Positions 61,063-64,000 of a stretch of DNA of 64,000 nt are shown in pieces. Within the stretch, counting starts at the first letter, position 1. Every line of letters begins with the position of its first letter. The notes beneath the pieces were generated by a model that was not told the DNA's origin, searched no databases, and saw only the letters and a list, made by a program, of their open reading frames with translations. The stretch spans positions 186,001-250,000 of the forward strand of contig CATOTG010000007.1 in the NCBI GenBank assembly GCA_951813015.1. Reading direction: 5' to 3'. The translations under genes were made by a program, and so were the position numbers. The stretch is from an uncultured Thermoanaerobaculia bacterium (GTDB lineage: Bacteria; Acidobacteriota; Thermoanaerobaculia; Multivoradales; Multivoraceae).

Positions 61063-63637
61063 CCGCAGCTGCACGGCGCAGGGGGACCGGCCGGCGCGCG
61101 AAGCCACGGTTGCCGTCGCCGTCCACGCCGGCGACATCCTCGGACGGGGCGGCAACGCCCAGGCCGGACCGTGGCGCCGGCTCCAGGGCGTGCCGGGCGC
61201 CGCCTTGGTCAGACGCCCAGCCGACCGGAATCTCCTCGGCCTGCCGCAGGCCGCGGCCGTAGATCACGGGTCGCTCGCCGCGGCGGGGGCGACGCAGCCG
61301 CTCGACCCGCACCAGCAGGCCGCACCGGGCGAACGCGCCGGCGCCCGTCACCCGACGGTCCGAGGTCAGCAACACGTTCACGTTGGCGCCGCGGCCCCGC
61401 GCGTAGCGACCGTAGTCCGCATGGCCGCCGCCCACCGGCACGCCCACGCACCCCGGACGCACGGTCGGCAGGACAATCGCGGGCAAGTCGATTTCGGCAG
61501 CGGTTCCGGTCAGCCGCACGATATCGCCGTTCTGAACGCCCAGGCGATCCGCGTCGGCCGTCGCCATCTCGGCCCAGGACCCCCACATGACGGTCGACAG
61601 CGGGTCGGGCAATTCCTGCAGCCAGGGGCGGTTCGCACCGCGACCGTCGCCGAGCTTGAGCGACTCGAACGGAATCAGCACGAAGGACTCCACCCCCGCG
61701 GGGGCGTCGGGCGCCGGCAGGGCCGCCGGATCGGGAAGACCGTCGCCACCGGAACCGGAAGCCTCCGCCGCGGGCGCGCCACCGCGCATCGCTCCTTCGG
61801 CAGGCTCGTCAAGGTCGCCGCCGGAACCGGAAGCCTTCACCGCGGGCGCCGGCCTGTCATCCGAGCGCCCGACGACGGGTGCAGGAACCGTTTCACCGGC
61901 GCCTCGCGACAGCCGGGTTCCGGCCGGCATCCGGGAAGGCGCGCGCCTCATCTCCTCCGTCCCGACCAGGCCGCCGGCATCCGTCGTCCGGCGCACGAAT
62001 TGGCGCGCATTCAGGGCGCCCGCGATCAGGGATTCGGGCAAGGCATCGTTCCCCTCGGCATCCGCCCTCGTCGCGGTGAAGGCGTCGATCAGCGTCGACT
62101 CGACCGCCTCCTGGAAGCCCGGCCAAGGCAGCTCCCTGCCGGCGGCCGCCGCAAGGGCCAGGACCACGTCGCCCGGATGCCGGGCTTCGCCTCTCGGGGC
62201 CACGGCCGGGGACGCGATCAGCAGCGCCGGCACACCCCGCACCGGGTCCGGCTCCACCGCCTGGAAGCGCTCCAGGTCGGTCTGGATCGGCAGCACCAGG
62301 TCGGCGCGAAGCGTCGTGTCGTCGAAGAAGGCGGAAAGCGCAATCACGGCGCCCGCGCCGCCCATGGCGGCCTCGAGCCCCGGCATCGCGTGCAACGGAT
62401 CGGCCTCCGAGACGATGACGACGCTCGACTCACCGGCCTCGGCCAGTCGCTCCGCCAGCGCCGCCGGCGGCGCGGCCGGGTCGGCGTCGCCGGCCAGTCG
62501 ACCTTCAAAGCCGAAATCCCCACCGGCGAAGACACCGCCTTCGCGGCCCACCGAGCCCAGCAACACGTTGAGCGCCAGCGCGGCCGCGCCAGCGGCGAGG
62601 CCGTTTTCGCCCTCGAGCGCGGATCCTCCGGTCATCGCCAACGGCCGGCGGGCGCGGGAGAGTTCGGCAACAAGTCGTTCGATCCGGTCGGCGTCGATGC
62701 CGCAGCGCTCCGCGGTCGCCGCCAGATCGGGCGCCAGCTCGGGATAGAGCTCCTCGTAAGCGATTCGCGCCTCTTCCCCAAGCCTCCCCGAGCCGATCAG
62801 CAGCCCGGCCAGCCCGCGGGCGAACACGCCTTCACTGCCGGGCTTCACCGGCAGCCAGTCGTCCGCGTTTGCCGCGGTCAACGAATGCCGCGCCTCGACC
62901 TGAACCAGCTTGCCGCGCCGGTCGGCGGTCAACTCCGCCCAAGCGCCGCCGAAGTGGACCGGGCTGCGCCAGCTGTCCAGGAAGGGCGCACCAATGCAGA
63001 CCACGTAGTCCGCTCGCGCCAGATCATAGGCCGGGCGGGTCGCCTCACCGAAGGCGAACCGAGCGGCCTCCCGCTCGACGACCACGTCGGCGGACCGCCA
63101 GTGGACCGGCGGCGCCGCCCCAATCGCGGCAGCGAACCGCCGCCAAAGGCCAAGAAGCGGCCCCGACGGCGCGCCCGAGACAACAGTCGTCGTCCCGGGC
63201 GCCGCGGCCATCGCGGTCGCCGCGGCTTCAAGCGCCTCCTCCCAGGACACCGGCGCCAACTCACCCGAAGCGCCCCGCCGCATCGGCTCCGTCACGCGGT
63301 CCGGGTGATACAGCTCCTGCAACGCGGAATGCCCCAGCGCGCAGACGCCGCCCTGGTTGACGAAGCCGTCCGGCAGCCCCTCGATCTTCTTCGCCAACCG
63401 GTCGACGGTCCGTACTTCGATCTCGCAACCGGCGCCGCACTGGCCGCAGATCGACCGCCGCCAGACCGACGCTCCGGGAAGTGCCGTACTGCGCCGCGCC
63501 GGCGATTCGATCAGTTCCTGGTCCCGCCGCCGGCAGCCCTGAAGCACCGCCACGCCGGCCGCGGCGTAGACCTTGAAGAAGTCCCGCCGGCCGATCGTGA
63601 CCCGGGGTTCCCGGCGCTTGCCGTTGCTGCCGCTCAT
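61031..63637 (-). CDS. actB: Molybdopterin-oxidoreductase-like subunit (ActB-like), Tat-exported
   Basis: The 868-residue protein begins with a Tat signal (GRRDFFKVYAAAGVAVLQGC), then a Fe-S binding motif CGQCGAGC followed by GGVCALG, and the molybdopterin-oxidoreductase domains (LYHPDRVTEPMRR, VSWEEALEAAATAM, LPIQTDLERFQAVEPDP). In alternative complex III the ActB large domain keeps the fold but usually lacks molybdenum; which applies here is unclear. Residues about 559-632 (RMPAGTRLSRGAGETV, VVGRSDDRPAPAVKASGSGG, EASGSGGDG) are a linker made of a REP-like repeat and a 72-bp-period duplication, between the catalytic and C-terminal domains. A cytochrome gene precedes it by 7 bp. Confidence 0.88.
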   Translation of the reverse strand: MSGSNGKRREPRVTIGRRDFFKVYAAAGVAVLQGCRRRDQELIESPARRSTALPGASVWRRSICGQCGAGCEIEVRTVDRLAKKIEGLPDGFVNQGGVCALGHSALQELYHPDRVTEPMRRGASGELAPVSWEEALEAAATAMAAAPGTTTVVSGAPSGPLLGLWRRFAAAIGAAPPVHWRSADVVVEREAARFAFGEATRPAYDLARADYVVCIGAPFLDSWRSPVHFGGAWAELTADRRGKLVQVEARHSLTAANADDWLPVKPGSEGVFARGLAGLLIGSGRLGEEARIAYEELYPELAPDLAATAERCGIDADRIERLVAELSRARRPLAMTGGSALEGENGLAAGAAALALNVLLGSVGREGGVFAGGDFGFEGRLAGDADPAAPPAALAERLAEAGESSVVIVSEADPLHAMPGLEAAMGGAGAVIALSAFFDDTTLRADLVLPIQTDLERFQAVEPDPVRGVPALLIASPAVAPRGEARHPGDVVLALAAAAGRELPWPGFQEAVESTLIDAFTATRADAEGNDALPESLIAGALNARQFVRRTTDAGGLVGTEEMRRAPSRMPAGTRLSRGAGETVPAPVVGRSDDRPAPAVKASGSGGDLDEPAEGAMRGGAPAAEASGSGGDGLPDPAALPAPDAPAGVESFVLIPFESLKLGDGRGANRPWLQELPDPLSTVMWGSWAEMATADADRLGVQNGDIVRLTGTAAEIDLPAIVLPTVRPGCVGVPVGGGHADYGRYARGRGANVNVLLTSDRRVTGAGAFARCGLLVRVERLRRPRRGERPVIYGRGLRQAEEIPVGWASDQGGARHALEPAPRSGLGVAAPSEDVAGVDGDGNRGFARRPVPLRRAAAAGDATREEKA
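61742..61849. repeat. Repeat-spacer-repeat inside the ActB-like gene (locus 5)
   Basis: A 36-bp unit containing CCGGAACCGGAAGCC occurs at 61742-61777 and 61814-61849 with three mismatches (period 72 bp, 24 codons) around a 36-bp spacer. The translations are KASGSGGD and EASGSGGD. It directly abuts the REP-like copy at 61846-61950, as locus 3 abuts the copy at 45403-45535. Confidence 0.82.
61846..61950 (+). repeat. REP-like repeat inside the ActB-like gene
   Basis: The segment from GGCCTGTCATCCGAGCGCCC through CCGGCCGGCATCCGGGA aligns with the 24138 and 45403 copies. On the minus strand it reads RMPAGTRLSRGAGETVPAPV, while the 45-kb copy, read on the plus strand, gives RMPARTRVARTRAAREPVRA, so the host frame uses the same frame of the repeat. 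It is diverged, suggesting an old insertion. Confidence 0.75.
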
Positions 63638-63644
63638 CGGAACC

Positions 63645-64000
63645 TCACCGGTGGCACGCCAGACAGTCGTCGCTGGCCTGGTTCTCGCGGTGACACTCGA
63701 CGCACCATCCCATATCGGCGACGTTGCGGACGGGCTCGGCGACGGTCATCGCGGCGACGTCCCCGTGGCAGGCCAGGCACTCGATGCCGGCACGGGCATG
63801 GGCGCGGTGATTGAAATGGACCATCGCCGAGTCCGGGATCACGTTCACCTGGGCCCACAGGATCGGCTCGCGGTTTTCGTTGGCGAGCATGACCTTCTGC
63901 ACTTCCGGATGGTCGGGGATCTCGCGCCGATGACAGCCGGCGCAGGCCTGGACCGACGGCATGCCGGCGTGCACGCCCTCTTCCGCGCCGCGATGGCAGC
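63645..64000 (-). CDS. actA: Multiheme cytochrome c (ActA-like), truncated by the window edge
   Basis: The visible 118 residues have CAGCH, CLACH, CVECH and CLACH heme-binding motifs plus a partial CH at the window edge, and the class-III-cytochrome phrase VHFNHRAHARAGIECLACHG. In alternative complex III, ActA is a multiheme periplasmic cytochrome that accepts electrons from the quinol module. It ends 7 bp before the ActB-like start and is the first visible gene of the operon. The N-terminus lies outside the window. Confidence 0.88.
   Translation of the reverse strand, partial: CHRGAEEGVHAGMPSVQACAGCHRREIPDHPEVQKVMLANENREPILWAQVNVIPDSAMVHFNHRAHARAGIECLACHGDVAAMTVAEPVRNVADMGWCVECHRENQASDDCLACHR

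Noticed and set aside
11114-61849. The five repeat-spacer-repeat loci as ordinary CRISPR mini-arrays
   Set aside because: Each locus has a different repeat that is derived from local coding sequence, there is only one spacer each, and no cas genes are in the window.

Overview
The window is GC-rich, densely packed chromosomal DNA from a Gram-negative bacterium, most likely an Acidobacteriota member. Supporting features are two VWFA-related secreted proteins of the type abundant in Acidobacteria, an Oar-like TonB-dependent receptor with an N-terminal carboxypeptidase-regulatory domain, two CBM9/DUF5916 outer-membrane proteins, a PQQ-type quinoprotein, an S9 dipeptidyl peptidase, three paralogous small secreted proteins of one uncharacterised family, and an alternative-complex-III-like respiratory operon. 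Placement is inferred from gene content only; no rRNA, tRNA or CRISPR array was seen.

Layout. 0-6.4 kb is an eroded defence island: the last codons of a possible DarT, a DarG-like macrodomain gene interrupted in frame by a palindromic element and then truncated, an intact type I restriction subunit HsdR, a truncated gene coupled to hsdR, a helicase-associated-domain protein and a decayed dicarboxylate symporter. 6.3-30 kb is mainly secreted and metabolic functions: DUF3604 lipoprotein, SDR, malonyl-CoA-synthetase-like ligase, alpha/beta hydrolase, PQQ protein, TrkH, RutE-like reductase, Na+/solute symporter, DPP4, a metallo-beta-lactamase-fold hydrolase and a DUF5916 protein. 30.5-34.1 kb is a SWIM/SNF2 helicase.

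34.3-40.5 kb is the most unusual block: a periplasmic thioredoxin-like protein, a membrane-anchored stand-alone C39 peptidase (frameshifted at a C6 run), three small secreted cysteine-containing peptides, two of them with a Sec-type N-terminus followed by a double-glycine-type leader and a glycine-rich hydrophobic core, then an ABC permease, an ABC ATPase and a YIP1-like membrane protein. I read this as a candidate bacteriocin-like or RiPP-like peptide export and maturation locus. A strong terminator separates the peptides from the ABC genes.

40.8-58.3 kb again holds secreted proteins, a second permease paralogue, an amidohydrolase, an acyl-CoA dehydrogenase, the TonB receptor and the second VWFA protein. 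58.3-64 kb carries, on the minus strand, a multiheme cytochrome, Mo-oxidoreductase/Fe-S protein, ferredoxin, NrfD and DUF3341 operon whose genes are joined by 4-nt overlaps.

Repeats cut across all regions. (i) A palindromic element with 18-20 bp terminal inverted repeats occurs twice. (ii) A hairpin-rich REP-like family occurs at least five times. Members of (i) and (ii) sit in frame inside three coding regions. (iii) Five loci show one geometry: a locus-specific 36-41 bp direct repeat flanking a unique 34-37 bp spacer (period 72-77 bp), four of them at gene ends or operon junctions. (iv) A 17-unit, 15-bp tandem array lies in frame within the DPP4 gene.
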